Below are positions 36,442-47,154 of a DNA stretch of 64,000 nucleotides, in pieces. The notes below the pieces were generated by a model. That model was not told where the DNA came from. It ran no database searches and saw only the letters and a list, made by a program, of their open reading frames with translations. Position 1 is the stretch's first letter; every line of letters starts with the position of its first letter. The DNA is taken from positions 248,001-312,000 of the forward strand of contig NZ_BPFH01000005.1 in the NCBI RefSeq assembly GCF_019655435.1, read 5' to 3'. A program made the translations under genes and the position numbers. The stretch is from Jannaschia pagri (GTDB lineage Bacteria > Pseudomonadota > Alphaproteobacteria > Rhodobacterales > Rhodobacteraceae).

Positions 36442-37704
36442 TCACGTCTCCGCTTCGGCGTCCTGGGACAGCTGCTCCTCCCATTCGTCGACGAGGTTGG
36501 TCATGGTCACGGGCGTAGCAACGCCCGCCATCACGCCGACAAACGCCGCGCTGTCTTCGACCTCTACCGCTGGGCGCCGCGTCATCCGCCACAGGGCGTA
36601 CCCCGCCAGGGCTGCCATCAGCACGCCGACGAACAACCAAAATCCGCGTGGCCCCACGGTGTCCATCAACCACCCCGTCAGCAGCGGCCCTCCAATCGCC
36701 CCCACTCCGTTCACAAACAGCAGCCGTGCCGAGGCCGACGCCATATCCTCCGGGTCAAGGAAGTCATTTGTATAGGCCAACAGCAAGCCATAAAGCGGGT
36801 TCGCCACGCCGCCCATGACGAAAGCGGCCACGAGCAGGCCGCCAAACCCGCCTAGACCGCTAAACCCAAGGGCGCATCCCAGCCCTCCAAAGACCGAGCC
36901 CGCCACCACGAGCTGTCGCCGATCCATCCGATCCGACAGCCAGCCGATGGGATATTGCAGCAACATGCCCCCCGCATAGATGGCGGAGACAAATACGGCG
37001 ATCTGACCCGCGCTCAGATCAATCAACGCGCCATAGACACCGGCCATCCCAAACATCGCCGAGAACATACCACCCAGCAGCAACATGCCCACGAACCCCA
37101 GGGGCGACACCTGATAGAGTTCGCGAAAGGACATCGCCTCGGTCGTCTCAAACGGCGGCACGGGGCTGGCCGACAGCAGGATCGGCGCAAAGGCCAAGGA
37201 CACCAGGACGGACACAGTAATGAACAGGTGGAAATCTGCAGCGTCCCCGATGGCAAACACCCCTTGGGCCAAAACGACACCTGTCATTTGTGCAATCAGA
37301 TACAGCGAGAGGGCCCGCCCCCGCATGTCATTGCTGGTCGTGTTGTTCAGCCAGCTTTCGGCAACGATGTAGACGCCGCAAAAGCAGAACCCCAACAGCA
37401 GTCGCAGCCCCGTCCAGACGATCGGGTCAACCACCGCCGGAAACACGATCAGACCGGCACTCGCCAAGGACCCAAGGGCGGCAAAGACCCGGACGTGTCC
37501 CACCTTTCGGATCAGATCCGGCACCAATTGCGAGCCGAGCAGAAAGCCCGCGAAATAGCTCGACATGATGATCGACATGGAGCCCGTGGAGAACCCCTCG
37601 ATCTCACCCCGGACGCCCAGCAACGTGCCTTGGATCCCGTTGCCCATCATAAGAAGCAGCACGCCAAAGAGCAGTGCCCAGGAATTGCGGAGAACGGTCA
37701 ACAT
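36442..37704 (-). CDS. MFS transporter
   Basis: A 420-residue inner-membrane protein with 12 predicted helices, resembling the YcaD/YfkF-type group. Helix 4-5 has RLLLGFCFCGVYIVAESWLN, a stretch typical of that group, and the cytoplasmic loop GWLSDRMDRRQLV matches the MFS GxxxDRxxRR motif. The substrate is unknown. The C-terminal tail of about 40 residues is acidic. Transcribed in the same direction as queA and DUF924, but 300 bp from queA. Confidence 0.87.
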   Translation of the reverse strand: MLTVLRNSWALLFGVLLLMMGNGIQGTLLGVRGEIEGFSTGSMSIIMSSYFAGFLLGSQLVPDLIRKVGHVRVFAALGSLASAGLIVFPAVVDPIVWTGLRLLLGFCFCGVYIVAESWLNNTTSNDMRGRALSLYLIAQMTGVVLAQGVFAIGDAADFHLFITVSVLVSLAFAPILLSASPVPPFETTEAMSFRELYQVSPLGFVGMLLLGGMFSAMFGMAGVYGALIDLSAGQIAVFVSAIYAGGMLLQYPIGWLSDRMDRRQLVVAGSVFGGLGCALGFSGLGGFGGLLVAAFVMGGVANPLYGLLLAYTNDFLDPEDMASASARLLFVNGVGAIGGPLLTGWLMDTVGPRGFWLFVGVLMAALAGYALWRMTRRPAVEVEDSAAFVGVMAGVATPVTMTNLVDEWEEQLSQDAEAET

Positions 37705-38006
37705 GGCGGGCCTCGGGCGCGGAGTGTTTCGCCCGCCCTACGCGCGGCGACGCCCGTCGGTCTAGACCGAAACCGACATGAGTTTACGTCAAAGGCGCAA
37801 TTTCGCTTTGGCCATTATGCGGGGCGCAAACGGGGCATCCCTTAACCATATCGAGGCTCTCACCGGGATAGACCTTTGGTTGGCGCAGGACGCTTCGACC
37901 CTGCGGCGCGTTCGCAACCGTCCGCACGCGCGTCCGACCCAGATCACCCCTGTGTCACGCCTAGATCACCCATCGCATTTCGCCGGGTTCCCGCGTCCGC
38001 CGCGCG
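37705..38006. other. Stretch between the MFS gene and queA
   Basis: About 300 bp. A plus-strand frame begins at ATG 37778 and runs over the end of queA, but it has no ribosome-binding site and no recognisable content. The region presumably carries the MFS promoter; nothing else was identified. Confidence 0.4.
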
Positions 38007-39053
38007 TCATGGCAACAGCAAGGACGCATCCCCATAGCTAAAGAACCGATACCGCTCCGCCACGGCATGGGCATAGGCCGCCAACATCCGATCCCGCCCC
38101 ATCAAGGCGCTAACCAGCATCAGCAAAGTGCTCTGCGGCAGGTGGAAATTTGTCATCAACCCGTCCGCCACGCGAAACGTGAACCCCGGATAGATGAAGA
38201 TTTCCGTCTCCCCCCGGAAAGGCGCGATGGCCCCACTTCGGCCAGCGGTTTCGAGCAGCCGCAGGGCCGTGGTTCCAACCGGGATCACACGCCCTCCGTC
38301 GGCTTTCGTTCTGGCAATGCTTTCGGCGGCTTCTGCCGTGACCTCCCCCCACTCGGCGTGCATCCGATGGGTCGTAACATCCTCGACCTTGACAGGAAGA
38401 AACGTTCCGGCACCCACGTGCAACGTCACCTCGGTAAAGGCCACACCCCGCGCCCGCAGCGCCTCTAAGAGCGGTGCGTCAAAATGGAGGGAGGCCGTCG
38501 GGGCCGCGACCGCCCCCGCGTGGCGCGCCCAGATCGTCTGATAGTCGTCGTGGTCCTGGCGATCCGGGGTCCGCTTGGCCGCGATATAGGGGGGCAAGGG
38601 CATTTGACCGACAACATTAAGAGCGTCCTCTAACGCCTTGCCATCGCTGTTAAACGTCAGAACTACATCCTGCGAAGTTCGCTCCGAAACCTGGGCTGTC
38701 AAACCGCCGTCGAACTCCACCAGATCGCCGTCCCGCAACTTGCGCAGGGGTCTCACGAGGGCTTTCCAAGCGCCGTTGGGTTGTGCTTCGATCAAAGTGA
38801 ACTCGCACTTGGCCCGCCCCGACCCATCGGTCGTATCGCGCAGGCGAACACCATTAAGGCGTGCCGGTATCACCTTGGTATTATTGAGGACGAGCCTGTC
38901 CCCGGGGCGCAACCAGGACACCAGATCGGTCACCGCGGCGTCGGTGGTTGTCTCGGGTTCAACCACCATCAGGCGTGCCGACGACCGTGGCCGCGCAGGT
39001 CGCGTCGCAATCAGGTCTTCGGGCAGTTCAAAATCAAAATCGCTCAGCTTCAT
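38007..39053 (-). CDS. queA: S-adenosylmethionine:tRNA ribosyltransferase-isomerase
   Basis: A 348-residue enzyme that transfers and rearranges the ribose of SAM onto preQ1-modified tRNA to give epoxyqueuosine, the step after tgt. It contains [25 protein letters not shown] and [11 protein letters not shown] at the start, [12 protein letters not shown] and HxMHxE in the middle, and [17 protein letters not shown] at the end, all QueA signatures. It starts 8 bp after the AsmA-like gene on the same strand, so the two share a transcript. Confidence 0.96.
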   Translation of the reverse strand: MKLSDFDFELPEDLIATRPARPRSSARLMVVEPETTTDAAVTDLVSWLRPGDRLVLNNTKVIPARLNGVRLRDTTDGSGRAKCEFTLIEAQPNGAWKALVRPLRKLRDGDLVEFDGGLTAQVSERTSQDVVLTFNSDGKALEDALNVVGQMPLPPYIAAKRTPDRQDHDDYQTIWARHAGAVAAPTASLHFDAPLLEALRARGVAFTEVTLHVGAGTFLPVKVEDVTTHRMHAEWGEVTAEAAESIARTKADGGRVIPVGTTALRLLETAGRSGAIAPFRGETEIFIYPGFTFRVADGLMTNFHLPQSTLLMLVSALMGRDRMLAAYAHAVAERYRFFSYGDASLLLP

Positions 39054-39061
39054 GGGGCCTC

Positions 39062-42000
39062 TTAGCCCTCCGGCGGGGGGCGGCGAAAGATCTCTCGGAA
39101 GATACCGGGGGTCAAAATCGACAGCGGGTTCACAGTCACATTAGGATTATTCACCAACCCATTGATTTGATACGTAAACCCGAAGAGTCCCTCATCCTCT
39201 CTGGCGAACAACGCACCAAACAGGCCATTGACGACATAGATCGGCGAGACGACTCCCTGCATATCCACGGCTTTGGATCCAAGATCGTAAACGCCGTCCG
39301 CTGTGATCGACATGCTCGGCCCGACGGCGCTGGCCCGACGGACGACAATATCACCTGGGCGAAGGGTGAAATCGCTCTCGACACTTGTGAAGGATAACCC
39401 GTCCCCTTGGAGCTGCTCCAAAAGGCCAACCACGGAGAGCGATTGAAGCAACGACGCCAAAGCAGGCGCGTTGCGAATGCGGATGCCAGCGATCCGTAGC
39501 GCCCCATCATAGATCCCTTGCTGACCCGTCGGTTGCAACGTGAGCTGGACAGTGCCGCCGCGCGCGTCCTGAAACAGCCCCGCCGACCGCAGGACTTCGC
39601 CTGCGTCTTGGCTCTGAACCTGCACAGCGGTGCCCGCCCCCTGTCGCACCAAGACGCCTTCAATCGCGGACCCGCCGTTGATTTGCCCCGTGAAGGTTCC
39701 CGTCCCGCTCTGGAGTTGTGCCCGCACACCGGTCAGCGCGATACCATCGGTGAGGATCAGACGATCCAGGGCGAGGCGCATGGGGCTGCCGCCCCCCGAG
39801 GCGCCGGATCCCCGCCCGCCCCGCAACGTGGCGCGCCGGAAATCCGCCTGCCCTCCGCGCACCGTCAGCGTCGGTGCTGCCCCGCGTCCCTGGCCGGTCA
39901 GCGTGACGGGTCCCCGGAACCACCCCAGGTCCACAACGTCGAAGGCGGCGGTGTCTAACCCACCGCCGTCACGCAGTGTTACCCGTCCTCGGGCCGTCAA
40001 ACCCGACGCCTCCAAGTCCAGGCGCGTCACTTCGGGCGCCGCGCCAAGCCGGGCCTCCATAGCGAACGAGGCACCTGCCGCGGCCGGTTTCGACCAAGAC
40101 AGGGCGGGCAGCGACATCTCCAGCCCGCGCAGATCGCTGGCAATCGAGAGGCTGGGTGCCTGGCCTTGCGGCACGGTGACCGACACTTGCGCCGTGGTCC
40201 GGCCAGACAGATCCAAGGCGCCAAACTCAATCCCTAATCGCTCAAGGTCAGCGGGTGAGACACGGGCGAGGCCATTGACACGGCCCGGTTCTGGCAGCGG
40301 GACCGGCGGCGGAGGGGGCGCATCGGGGTCGATGGCTTCTGTGCCCCGGGGCGGCAAGGCCTGGCGCCAGCCCCCGTCAAACGGGATCCCGTCAAAGGTC
40401 AACTGCCCCTCGATTTCCACTGCGGCAGGGGTCACAAGGAACGCCAGGCTTTCGGCCTCGATCACGCGGTTGGGCACGATCTGATTGCTTCGGACGTCCC
40501 GCAACGTGGCGGCAACCGACCAGTCGATATCAGCAGGCGCATTCCCTTGGCGGAGGGGCAGCCTCACTTCGACCAGGGCGTCGCCCCGGCCCGACAAATA
40601 GTCGCGATCCCGCTTCAACCGGTCCAATATCCGCAAGGGACGGTTGTTCAGCAGGGTCAGGACATCGCCGAGATCGCCACTGGCACGCATTTTCAACGCG
40701 CCCACGGGTGGGCGCTGTGTTGCGTCTTCGATCACAAAGGTCGTGTCCCGCAGTGGCAGGCGCGGTGTCTCAGGCGTTGCCGTCTCGCCCGGGCCAATGG
40801 CGGGCACAAGGGCCGAGTCCACGCGCATGGCCAGACGACGCCCATCGAAGTGGGCGGCACCGCGCGCGGCTTCGGCCGGGGGCATGAAGCGCATGAAGCG
40901 CAGGTTGCCGCCCGTGTAGGAAAAGGAGGCCAGAACATCGGGCGGTTGGCCCGGTGACAGCCGAACCGCCCCCGTGACATCCTGCGCCGTGCCGCCGATC
41001 ATGTTGTTGACGAACCATCTGCGCGCCTGGACCTGCAAACTCGGCGGCCACAGGGCCTTGAGCTGCGGAACGGCCATCTCTGGTACCGCAAGTGCCAAAG
41101 ACCCCTCCGGGCCGTCTGGCAAAAAGCGCAAACGCCCCGACAAACGCGCAGTGCCGGAGGGGCCAGTGACCATCGCCTGTCCGAGGTGAAGGGCCAGCGG
41201 CGCCTGGGTGATCTGAGCCTCAATCACGCCATCGTCGAAGGCCACCCGCGTCTCGAACATATCGTCGGGGTTCAAGATCGTCTCACCCAAGCGCAATTGC
41301 CCTTGGATGGGACCCGTCAGCCCCTGTGGGAACAGTACCTGACCGGACGCTTGCAGGGACAGGTCCTCGGCACTCGCCGTCAGATCTGTAAGGGCCACGC
41401 GGCCCGAGCCAGGCGTCCATCCGTAATCCAGGGAAACGCGGTCCAAGGCCAGTGCCGGTCTGTCCACGGAGCGCAGGTCTTGCAGCGCAACCCGCCCGAG
41501 GACTGGGCCGGGAACACCCTGTTCCGACACCGTCACCGTGGCAGAGGCGGACACCATGCCTTCGGCCAAGGACAGGGCCGGAATACCTGGCGCCGCCTCG
41601 CCCATATACGCCAGCGGCACATCCACGAGGGCCAGTGTCCCCTTTGCCCCTTGGCCCACGCCGTCCCGTGCCAGGGTGATCGCCAAGCGGGCCGGACGTG
41701 CCGCGCCGACCGGTAGGCGCACACGCATGGTCATCTCGAGGCCAGCCTCGCTGCGCAGGACGGTTAGGTCGCCATCGGTGACGTCCTGCGACAGGCCCGT
41801 GATGACATCACGGACACCCAAGGCAATCCCGCTGGCCCGGATCGACCGGAGGTCCGCAACCAGCGGCGCTGCCAGGAACATATCGAGTGCCGCAAGCACT
41901 TCGGCAGCGTCACGGGGCAAGGCACCGCCGCCCCCTGCCCCCAGTGTCAGGTTGAACTGGCCGTCCGCATTGCGCGCAAGATCCAAGGCCAGCCCGTCCA

Positions 42001-42367
42001 AGCGTAAGGATCGGGGCCGGATATGCCCCATGGCAAGCTGGGCCCCGTCCAGTGTCGCGGTGAGGGACGGCAGGCGCACCACGTGCTCCCCGGCGCGGGA
42101 CAGGCGGGCGTCTGACACGATGAACCGCAGGCCATGGTCCTCAAGATCATAGGCTAGGCCCAGACCGCCAAGCGACAGATCAAGGTCCGCCAGGGCGCGA
42201 TTGGCCCGAACCTCTACCTGGGTGACGAGCCAAGCAGGCAAGGCCACAGGACCTTGTGTCAACCGGTAGGCCGATCCGCCCAACAGGCCGACCAGCGCCA
42301 CCAGACAGACCGACAGCATGGCCCGAACAGGCCGCTGGCGTCGATCTTTGGGGGGCGGGTCTGACAT
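39062..42367 (-). CDS. Large AsmA/YhdP-like envelope protein
   Basis: A 1101-residue protein with one N-terminal membrane helix (about 16-36) and a very long repetitive beta-rich periplasmic part. The C-terminal 120 residues match the AsmA_2/YhdP end: [48 protein letters not shown] and [10 protein letters not shown]. The central part carries a DUF3971-like region ([18 protein letters not shown] and [11 protein letters not shown]-type strands). AsmA/YhdP/TamB proteins form lipid-conducting bridges between inner and outer membranes, so lipid transport is the probable role. It is co-transcribed with queA, and divergent from bcp across 113 bp. Confidence 0.85.
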   Translation of the reverse strand: MSDPPPKDRRQRPVRAMLSVCLVALVGLLGGSAYRLTQGPVALPAWLVTQVEVRANRALADLDLSLGGLGLAYDLEDHGLRFIVSDARLSRAGEHVVRLPSLTATLDGAQLAMGHIRPRSLRLDGLALDLARNADGQFNLTLGAGGGGALPRDAAEVLAALDMFLAAPLVADLRSIRASGIALGVRDVITGLSQDVTDGDLTVLRSEAGLEMTMRVRLPVGAARPARLAITLARDGVGQGAKGTLALVDVPLAYMGEAAPGIPALSLAEGMVSASATVTVSEQGVPGPVLGRVALQDLRSVDRPALALDRVSLDYGWTPGSGRVALTDLTASAEDLSLQASGQVLFPQGLTGPIQGQLRLGETILNPDDMFETRVAFDDGVIEAQITQAPLALHLGQAMVTGPSGTARLSGRLRFLPDGPEGSLALAVPEMAVPQLKALWPPSLQVQARRWFVNNMIGGTAQDVTGAVRLSPGQPPDVLASFSYTGGNLRFMRFMPPAEAARGAAHFDGRRLAMRVDSALVPAIGPGETATPETPRLPLRDTTFVIEDATQRPPVGALKMRASGDLGDVLTLLNNRPLRILDRLKRDRDYLSGRGDALVEVRLPLRQGNAPADIDWSVAATLRDVRSNQIVPNRVIEAESLAFLVTPAAVEIEGQLTFDGIPFDGGWRQALPPRGTEAIDPDAPPPPPVPLPEPGRVNGLARVSPADLERLGIEFGALDLSGRTTAQVSVTVPQGQAPSLSIASDLRGLEMSLPALSWSKPAAAGASFAMEARLGAAPEVTRLDLEASGLTARGRVTLRDGGGLDTAAFDVVDLGWFRGPVTLTGQGRGAAPTLTVRGGQADFRRATLRGGRGSGASGGGSPMRLALDRLILTDGIALTGVRAQLQSGTGTFTGQINGGSAIEGVLVRQGAGTAVQVQSQDAGEVLRSAGLFQDARGGTVQLTLQPTGQQGIYDGALRIAGIRIRNAPALASLLQSLSVVGLLEQLQGDGLSFTSVESDFTLRPGDIVVRRASAVGPSMSITADGVYDLGSKAVDMQGVVSPIYVVNGLFGALFAREDEGLFGFTYQINGLVNNPNVTVNPLSILTPGIFREIFRRPPPEG

Positions 42368-42480
42368 GGGGCCTCTGGACGCTTGGATGTCTTTACCTTG
42401 ACCTGGGGCGGGTCGGGTTCCAAGTCCTCGGTCAGAATGACGCGGCTACCACAGATCGCGCGCACAACAGGAGGTCCCAA

Positions 42481-42948
42481 ATGTCCGACGCCCTCGCCCC
42501 AGGCGCCCCCGCCCCCGGTTTCACCTTGCCCCGTGACGGTGGGTCGGAGGTGAGCCTCTCCGATTTCGCCGGCAAACAGGTGGTTCTGTACTTCTACCCC
42601 AAGGACGACACGCCCGGTTGCACCAAGGAAGCCATCGCTTTCACGGAACAGGCGGATGCCTTTGCGGCCGCTGGTGCCGTGGTGATCGGCGTGTCGAAAG
42701 ACCCCGTGGCCAAGCACGATAAGTTCATCGCCAAGCACAGCCTGGGAATCATCCTGGTATCCGACGAAAACGGGACGACCTGCGAAGACTATGGCGTCTG
42801 GGTCGAAAAGAACATGTACGGCAAGAAGTACATGGGGATCGAACGGGCGACCTATCTGATTGGGGCCGATGGCATGATCAAACAGGTCTGGCGCAAGGTG
42901 AAGGTCCCCGGTCATGCCGACGCCGTTTTGGAGGCCGTTAAGGCGTGA
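42481..42948 (+). CDS. bcp: Thioredoxin-dependent peroxiredoxin, Bcp/PrxQ type
   Basis: A 155-residue peroxiredoxin that reduces hydroperoxides with thioredoxin. The peroxidatic Cys47 sits in YPKDDTPGCTKEA. The resolving cysteine five residues later, present in E. coli Bcp, is absent (Ile52); the only other cysteine is Cys101 in NGTTCEDYG, so it must use that one or a partner. AGGAGG precedes the ATG at 42481. Its stop overlaps the GTG start of the DUF455 gene. Confidence 0.93.
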   Translation: MSDALAPGAPAPGFTLPRDGGSEVSLSDFAGKQVVLYFYPKDDTPGCTKEAIAFTEQADAFAAAGAVVIGVSKDPVAKHDKFIAKHSLGIILVSDENGTTCEDYGVWVEKNMYGKKYMGIERATYLIGADGMIKQVWRKVKVPGHADAVLEAVKA

Positions 42949-43754
42949 CCACCCTTGCGGACATGGCGGTGGAGGTTCTGTCCACCGGCGACGGGCGGGA
43001 AAAGACGGCCTTGGCGCGGCGGCACGCGGCGACATGGCGGGCTTCCCGTGAGGCGGGGACCCCGTTGGAGATCGGTGTGGCGCGGCCACCTTTGCGGCCT
43101 GCGCGACCGGATGCGCCGGTGCTGCTGAACCCCCGCGACGTCCCCCACCGCAAGCCCGGCACGCCAGAGGGCCGGATCGCCCTGTTGCACGCCGTGGCCC
43201 ATATCGAACTCAACGCTGTGGACCTACATTGGGACATCATCGCGCGGTTTTCCGACGTCCCCCTTCCCGTCAGCTTCTATGACGACTGGGTGAAAGCGGG
43301 CGATGAAGAGGCAAAGCACTTCAACCTGATGGCGGATTGCCTTGAGCAGGCCGGTAGCCACTATGGCGCCCTCCCCGCCCACGCGGGTATGTGGCGTGCC
43401 GCCGAAGACACCGCCGAAGACCTGATGGGCCGCCTTGCGGTCGTGCCCATGGTCTTGGAAGCACGCGGGCTGGACGTGACGCCAAACATGATTGCCGTCT
43501 TCCGCAAGGCGGGTGAGTCGCGCGCCGTCGAGGCGCTGGAGACGATTTACTCAGAGGAAGTGAGCCATGTTGCCTATGGATCCAAGTGGTTTCACTTCTT
43601 GTGCGGACGTCATGACATTGACCCAACGGCAACCTTCCATGGGCTGGTCCGAAAGTACTTCCATGGGGCGCTAAAGCCTCCATTTAACGAAGAAAAACGG
43701 GCCGAGGCCGGAATACCGCCAGACTTCTACTGGCCCCTCGCAAAGGGGGCCTGA
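42945..43754 (+). CDS. DUF455 ferritin-like protein
   Basis: A 269-residue helical protein of the DUF455 family, predicted to have a ferritin-like di-iron four-helix bundle. Candidate metal ligands are in AVAHIELNAVDLHWD, KAGDEEAKHFNLM and SEEVSHVAYG, each with E/H patterns. No reaction is known; MiaE-type tRNA hydroxylases share this fold. It starts at a GTG overlapping the bcp stop (GTGA). The coupling to a peroxiredoxin suggests a link to iron or peroxide handling, which is inference. Confidence 0.85.
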   Translation: MTTLADMAVEVLSTGDGREKTALARRHAATWRASREAGTPLEIGVARPPLRPARPDAPVLLNPRDVPHRKPGTPEGRIALLHAVAHIELNAVDLHWDIIARFSDVPLPVSFYDDWVKAGDEEAKHFNLMADCLEQAGSHYGALPAHAGMWRAAEDTAEDLMGRLAVVPMVLEARGLDVTPNMIAVFRKAGESRAVEALETIYSEEVSHVAYGSKWFHFLCGRHDIDPTATFHGLVRKYFHGALKPPFNEEKRAEAGIPPDFYWPLAKGA

Positions 43755-43875
43755 AGGTCAAACGGGCAGGAATCTGCGCAAAATCTGCTCACAATGCTTC
43801 AAATCGGTAAGAATGGTTGCCCGATTGTCACGCAGCGCCTAAAAACACGTCGATACGCCTCGGAGGGAAGCCGGG

Positions 43876-45282
43876 GTGGGGGAACGGACCATTGGCGCGT
43901 CACACGACCTGAACAGGCAGGTCGCGCTGCAAGACACGGGGAGACGGGACGTGAAGCAACGCCTGTCGGATAAGGTAAATGCGCGCCTGGAACGCCATTT
44001 GCCCGAGCAACGACTTTTCCTTAAATCTGACGCCGGGACTCGATTTGTCCGTATGCGCCCCGCAACCCAGGCGGGCATCCTTTTGGGCGGTGCCGTCCTT
44101 GTGGGATGGACCGTCGTGGTGACGTCGTTCTTTCTGATTGGGGCAATTAGCTCCAACTCGACGAAGGAACAGACCGCCCGCGCGCAGATGGCCTATGAGG
44201 ATCGCTTGGAAGACCTGAGCGGAGAGCGAGACGCCCGGGCACGCGAAGCCGAACAGGCGCTCGACCGGTTCTACAGCGCCCTCACCGAAGTCTCGAAGAT
44301 GCAAGAGCAGCTCTTGGCCGCTGAACAGCGCACGCGAGAGCTTGAGACCGGCATTGAAGTGATCCAGCGCACCCTGCGTCGCACCGTGGCGGAACGGGAC
44401 GCGGCGCGCGAAGACGTGATGACGGCCACGGCCAAACTGGAAAACGCACCCGAAGCAGCGGCCCAAGCCGAACGTCTCCATGCGGACGCAGCGGCCACGG
44501 CAGCGGCCCTAGCCGAGGTATTGGACGCGACCGCACTCCAACGGGACGAAGCCGTCGTGGTGGCCGCTGGGGCCGATGCGGAAATCAGCCGCATGGAAGC
44601 CATGGCCGACGTCGTCGCCGAGCGGAACGAACGGATCTTTGGTCGCTTGGAAGAGGCCGTTGAGGTCTCGCTAGAACCCCTGGAAAAGGTCTTCGCCCGG
44701 TCAGGTATTTCGACCGACGCCATCCTGGAGCAGGTGCGGCGCGGGTATTCCGGACGCGGCGGTCCGCTTGAGCCCGTCACCGTCTCGACCCGAGGCAATC
44801 CCGATGGCATCCCGGATTTGGACACCCAGCGCGCGAACCGATTGCTCAACCGTCTGGAAGAGGTCGATCTTTACCGCATCGCCGCCGAAAGCCTGCCGCT
44901 GGCCCATCCTGTGCCCGGCCCCCACCGGCGCACCTCCGGATTTGGTCCACGCTGGGGTCGGATGCACTCCGGCCTGGATTTCGCGGGCGCCCGCGGGTCC
45001 GACATTGTCGCTACGGCAGCGGGCGTGGTCACCCACGCAGGGTGGCAGTCCGGTTATGGGAAGTTGGTAAAGATCCAACACCCCCTTGGTTTCGAGACGC
45101 GCTACGCCCATCTGAATTCTATCAACGTGCGTGTTGGTCAAAGGGTCTCGCGCGCGCAACGCATCGGTGGTATGGGAACGACCGGACGCTCGACCGGGGT
45201 GCATCTGCACTACGAAATCCGTCGCGGCGGTCGCGCCTTGAACCCAGTCACCTTCCTAAACGCAGGTCAGGATGTTTTCTAA
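43876..45282 (+). CDS. M23/LytM family metallopeptidase with coiled coil
   Basis: A 468-residue envelope protein. A GTG at 43876 is the start; residues 1-55 are cytoplasmic, then one transmembrane helix (about 62-88), a long coiled coil (about 98-255) and a C-terminal LytM domain (about 345-460). HSGLDF and HLHYE carry zinc ligands of the D,D-endopeptidase, so it should be an active cross-link cutter. The bactofilin gene starts 10 bp before this gene's stop. The pair matches a conserved M23-bactofilin module that shapes the cell wall in other bacteria, in which the cytoplasmic tail of the peptidase contacts the bactofilin polymer. Confidence 0.92.
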   Translation: MGERTIGASHDLNRQVALQDTGRRDVKQRLSDKVNARLERHLPEQRLFLKSDAGTRFVRMRPATQAGILLGGAVLVGWTVVVTSFFLIGAISSNSTKEQTARAQMAYEDRLEDLSGERDARAREAEQALDRFYSALTEVSKMQEQLLAAEQRTRELETGIEVIQRTLRRTVAERDAAREDVMTATAKLENAPEAAAQAERLHADAAATAAALAEVLDATALQRDEAVVVAAGADAEISRMEAMADVVAERNERIFGRLEEAVEVSLEPLEKVFARSGISTDAILEQVRRGYSGRGGPLEPVTVSTRGNPDGIPDLDTQRANRLLNRLEEVDLYRIAAESLPLAHPVPGPHRRTSGFGPRWGRMHSGLDFAGARGSDIVATAAGVVTHAGWQSGYGKLVKIQHPLGFETRYAHLNSINVRVGQRVSRAQRIGGMGTTGRSTGVHLHYEIRRGGRALNPVTFLNAGQDVF

Positions 45283-45775
45283 ATCGAAACTGAACCAGCC
45301 CGGCGGCGACGCCGACAAACCGAAACAGCCGGGCACGCCGCCATCCTCGGCCCCGGCCACGCCGCCGTCCAAACCGGCGGGACTTGAACTTGGTGCCGGC
45401 GCATCGGCGATGAAGCCGAAGGTGGCCCCATCGACGCTGTCTTCGGACCTTGTGATCAAGGGTGACATCAAGACCACCGGCGACATCCAGGTCGAAGGTG
45501 AGATCGAAGGCAACATCTCCGCCCACCTGCTGACCGTTGGCGAAGGCGCAGTCGTCCGTGGTGAAGTCGTCGCCGACGATATCGTGGTGAACGGCCGTGT
45601 TATCGGTCGGGTCCGTGGCCTCAAGGTGCGCCTGACGTCCACGGCGCGCGTTGAGGGTGACATCATCCACAAGACCATCGCCATCGAATCGGGCGCGCAC
45701 TTCGAGGGCGCCGTCCAACGCCAGGATGATCCGCTCGGCGGCAAACCAGCCGCAGCCTCAAAGTCGGACAGCTAA
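45272..45775 (+). CDS. bacA: Bactofilin
   Basis: A 167-residue cytoskeletal protein that polymerises without nucleotides. The proline- and alanine-rich N-terminus (1-55) is disordered and the central 60-150 is the bactofilin beta-helix with short hydrophobic repeats (LVIKGDIKTTGDIQVEGEIE, then AVVRGEVVADDIVVNGRVIG). The C-terminus is again disordered. The ATG overlaps the M23 peptidase gene by 11 bp. The two proteins probably work together on localised peptidoglycan remodelling. Confidence 0.93.
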   Translation: MFSKSKLNQPGGDADKPKQPGTPPSSAPATPPSKPAGLELGAGASAMKPKVAPSTLSSDLVIKGDIKTTGDIQVEGEIEGNISAHLLTVGEGAVVRGEVVADDIVVNGRVIGRVRGLKVRLTSTARVEGDIIHKTIAIESGAHFEGAVQRQDDPLGGKPAAASKSDS

Positions 45776-45792
45776 GTCACCGCTGTTCCTTG

Positions 45793-47154
45793 GTGACATC
45801 TGACGATAACAGCGCCCCGCCTCTCCCCCTGAGACGCGGGGCGTCTCAGTTGACGGACCTGAAGCGACCCGTGCCGAAAGAGGCGCGGCGGTGCGTGGTC
45901 CTATCGACCCTGGGATCTCTCGGGGACCTCTATCCAGTGTTGTCGGTGGCCAAGGCGCTCACCAGGCAGGGCGTTGAGGTCAGACTGGCGCTCACCCCCG
46001 AAGACTGCGACGTGGCCCGCGACTGGGGCCTCACTGCGACGCCCGTGGGCCCCTCCCAAGCGGAAATGTGCGCGGCCCTAGGCATGACACGCGATGAGGT
46101 CGCAGCATCCGTCCTGCGCGACCCGCGCCCGTTGCTCAAACGCGCCCTTCTGCCCTTATTGCCCGAAATGACACAGGCGGTCCTAGACCTGTCAGAAGGC
46201 GCTGCATGCGTGGCAGGCACGCCCTTTGCCATGGGCGCGGCCCTCGCCGCGGAACGCCGGGGCCTGCCGTTTGTGCCCATGCTCCTGCAACCGCTGATGG
46301 CGATGGCACCGTCTGATCCGCCGACAGGGGGTGTCTATGCCCTCGCCATTCGACGCCCCAAGCCGCGTTTGGCGCTGCTCTGGAACCGGTTCGCACTGAG
46401 CCTGATCCGGCGCACGCTGCGCATGACCCTTCTTCCGGGCCAGAACCGTCTTCGACGGTCTTTGGGGCTTCCGGCGACGTCCAAGACGCCACTATTGGAC
46501 TACGATGGTCACATCCCGTTTCTTCTGGGGCTCTGGGATGAGGTTTTCGCCCCCTGTCCACAAGACGGCCCCGACGGCCTGATCCTCGGAGGCTTTCCAC
46601 CCGCCCCCGCCGGCGGTCTGCCTGACGGCGCGCAAACCTGGCTCGATGCCGGGCCGCCCCCGCTGGTGGTCACGCTCGGGTCCATCGCCCAAGGCCTTGG
46701 CCGCGACACCTTCTGGCAAGACGCGGCCGACATGGCCCGTCGCATGGACCTCCGCGCTGTTCTTTTGCACGGAACAGCCGGTGCCCCCGCTGCCAGCGAC
46801 CAAATCCTGCCACTGGCCTACGCCGCCCATGCCCCGCTCTTCCCCCAGGCGGCAGCGATCGTCCACCATGGCGGCATCGGCACAACGGCCGAGGCCCTGC
46901 GTGCGGGCCGCCCGCAACTGGTCCTACCCGTGGGCGGAGATCAGCCCGACAACGCCGCTCGACTGCGCGACCTCGACCTTGCAGCCACACTACCGATCAC
47001 AGGCTTTACCGCTGCACGGGGTGCGGAGGCGCTGCGCACCTTGCTGAGCATTTTTGACGACCCAACAGCCAGCAAACTGGCCAAAACCATCAGCAACCGC
47101 AACGGCGCGACCTTCGCAGCCGACCGGATCGCCACATTGCTCCCCCAGCACTGA
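45793..47154 (+). CDS. GT1 family glycosyltransferase (UGT-like)
   Basis: A glycosyltransferase of about 450 residues with the two-domain GT-B fold. The N-terminal acceptor domain begins VVLSTLGSLGDLYPVLSVAKAL. The donor site FPQAAAIVHHGGIGTTAEAL and LPVGGDQPDNAARL matches the UGT signature of sterol and macrolide glycosyltransferases such as UGT80-like or vancosaminyltransferases. Possible acceptors are lipids or natural products. The start is uncertain: GTG 45793 or TTG 45790, with no clear ribosome-binding site. It follows bactofilin by 17 bp and may be co-transcribed. Confidence 0.82.
   Translation: MTSDDNSAPPLPLRRGASQLTDLKRPVPKEARRCVVLSTLGSLGDLYPVLSVAKALTRQGVEVRLALTPEDCDVARDWGLTATPVGPSQAEMCAALGMTRDEVAASVLRDPRPLLKRALLPLLPEMTQAVLDLSEGAACVAGTPFAMGAALAAERRGLPFVPMLLQPLMAMAPSDPPTGGVYALAIRRPKPRLALLWNRFALSLIRRTLRMTLLPGQNRLRRSLGLPATSKTPLLDYDGHIPFLLGLWDEVFAPCPQDGPDGLILGGFPPAPAGGLPDGAQTWLDAGPPPLVVTLGSIAQGLGRDTFWQDAADMARRMDLRAVLLHGTAGAPAASDQILPLAYAAHAPLFPQAAAIVHHGGIGTTAEALRAGRPQLVLPVGGDQPDNAARLRDLDLAATLPITGFTAARGAEALRTLLSIFDDPTASKLAKTISNRNGATFAADRIATLLPQH

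Noticed and set aside
37778-38041. Plus-strand frame of 87 residues overlapping the end of queA.
   Set aside because: No ribosome-binding site, no recognisable content and it runs antisense over a conserved gene.
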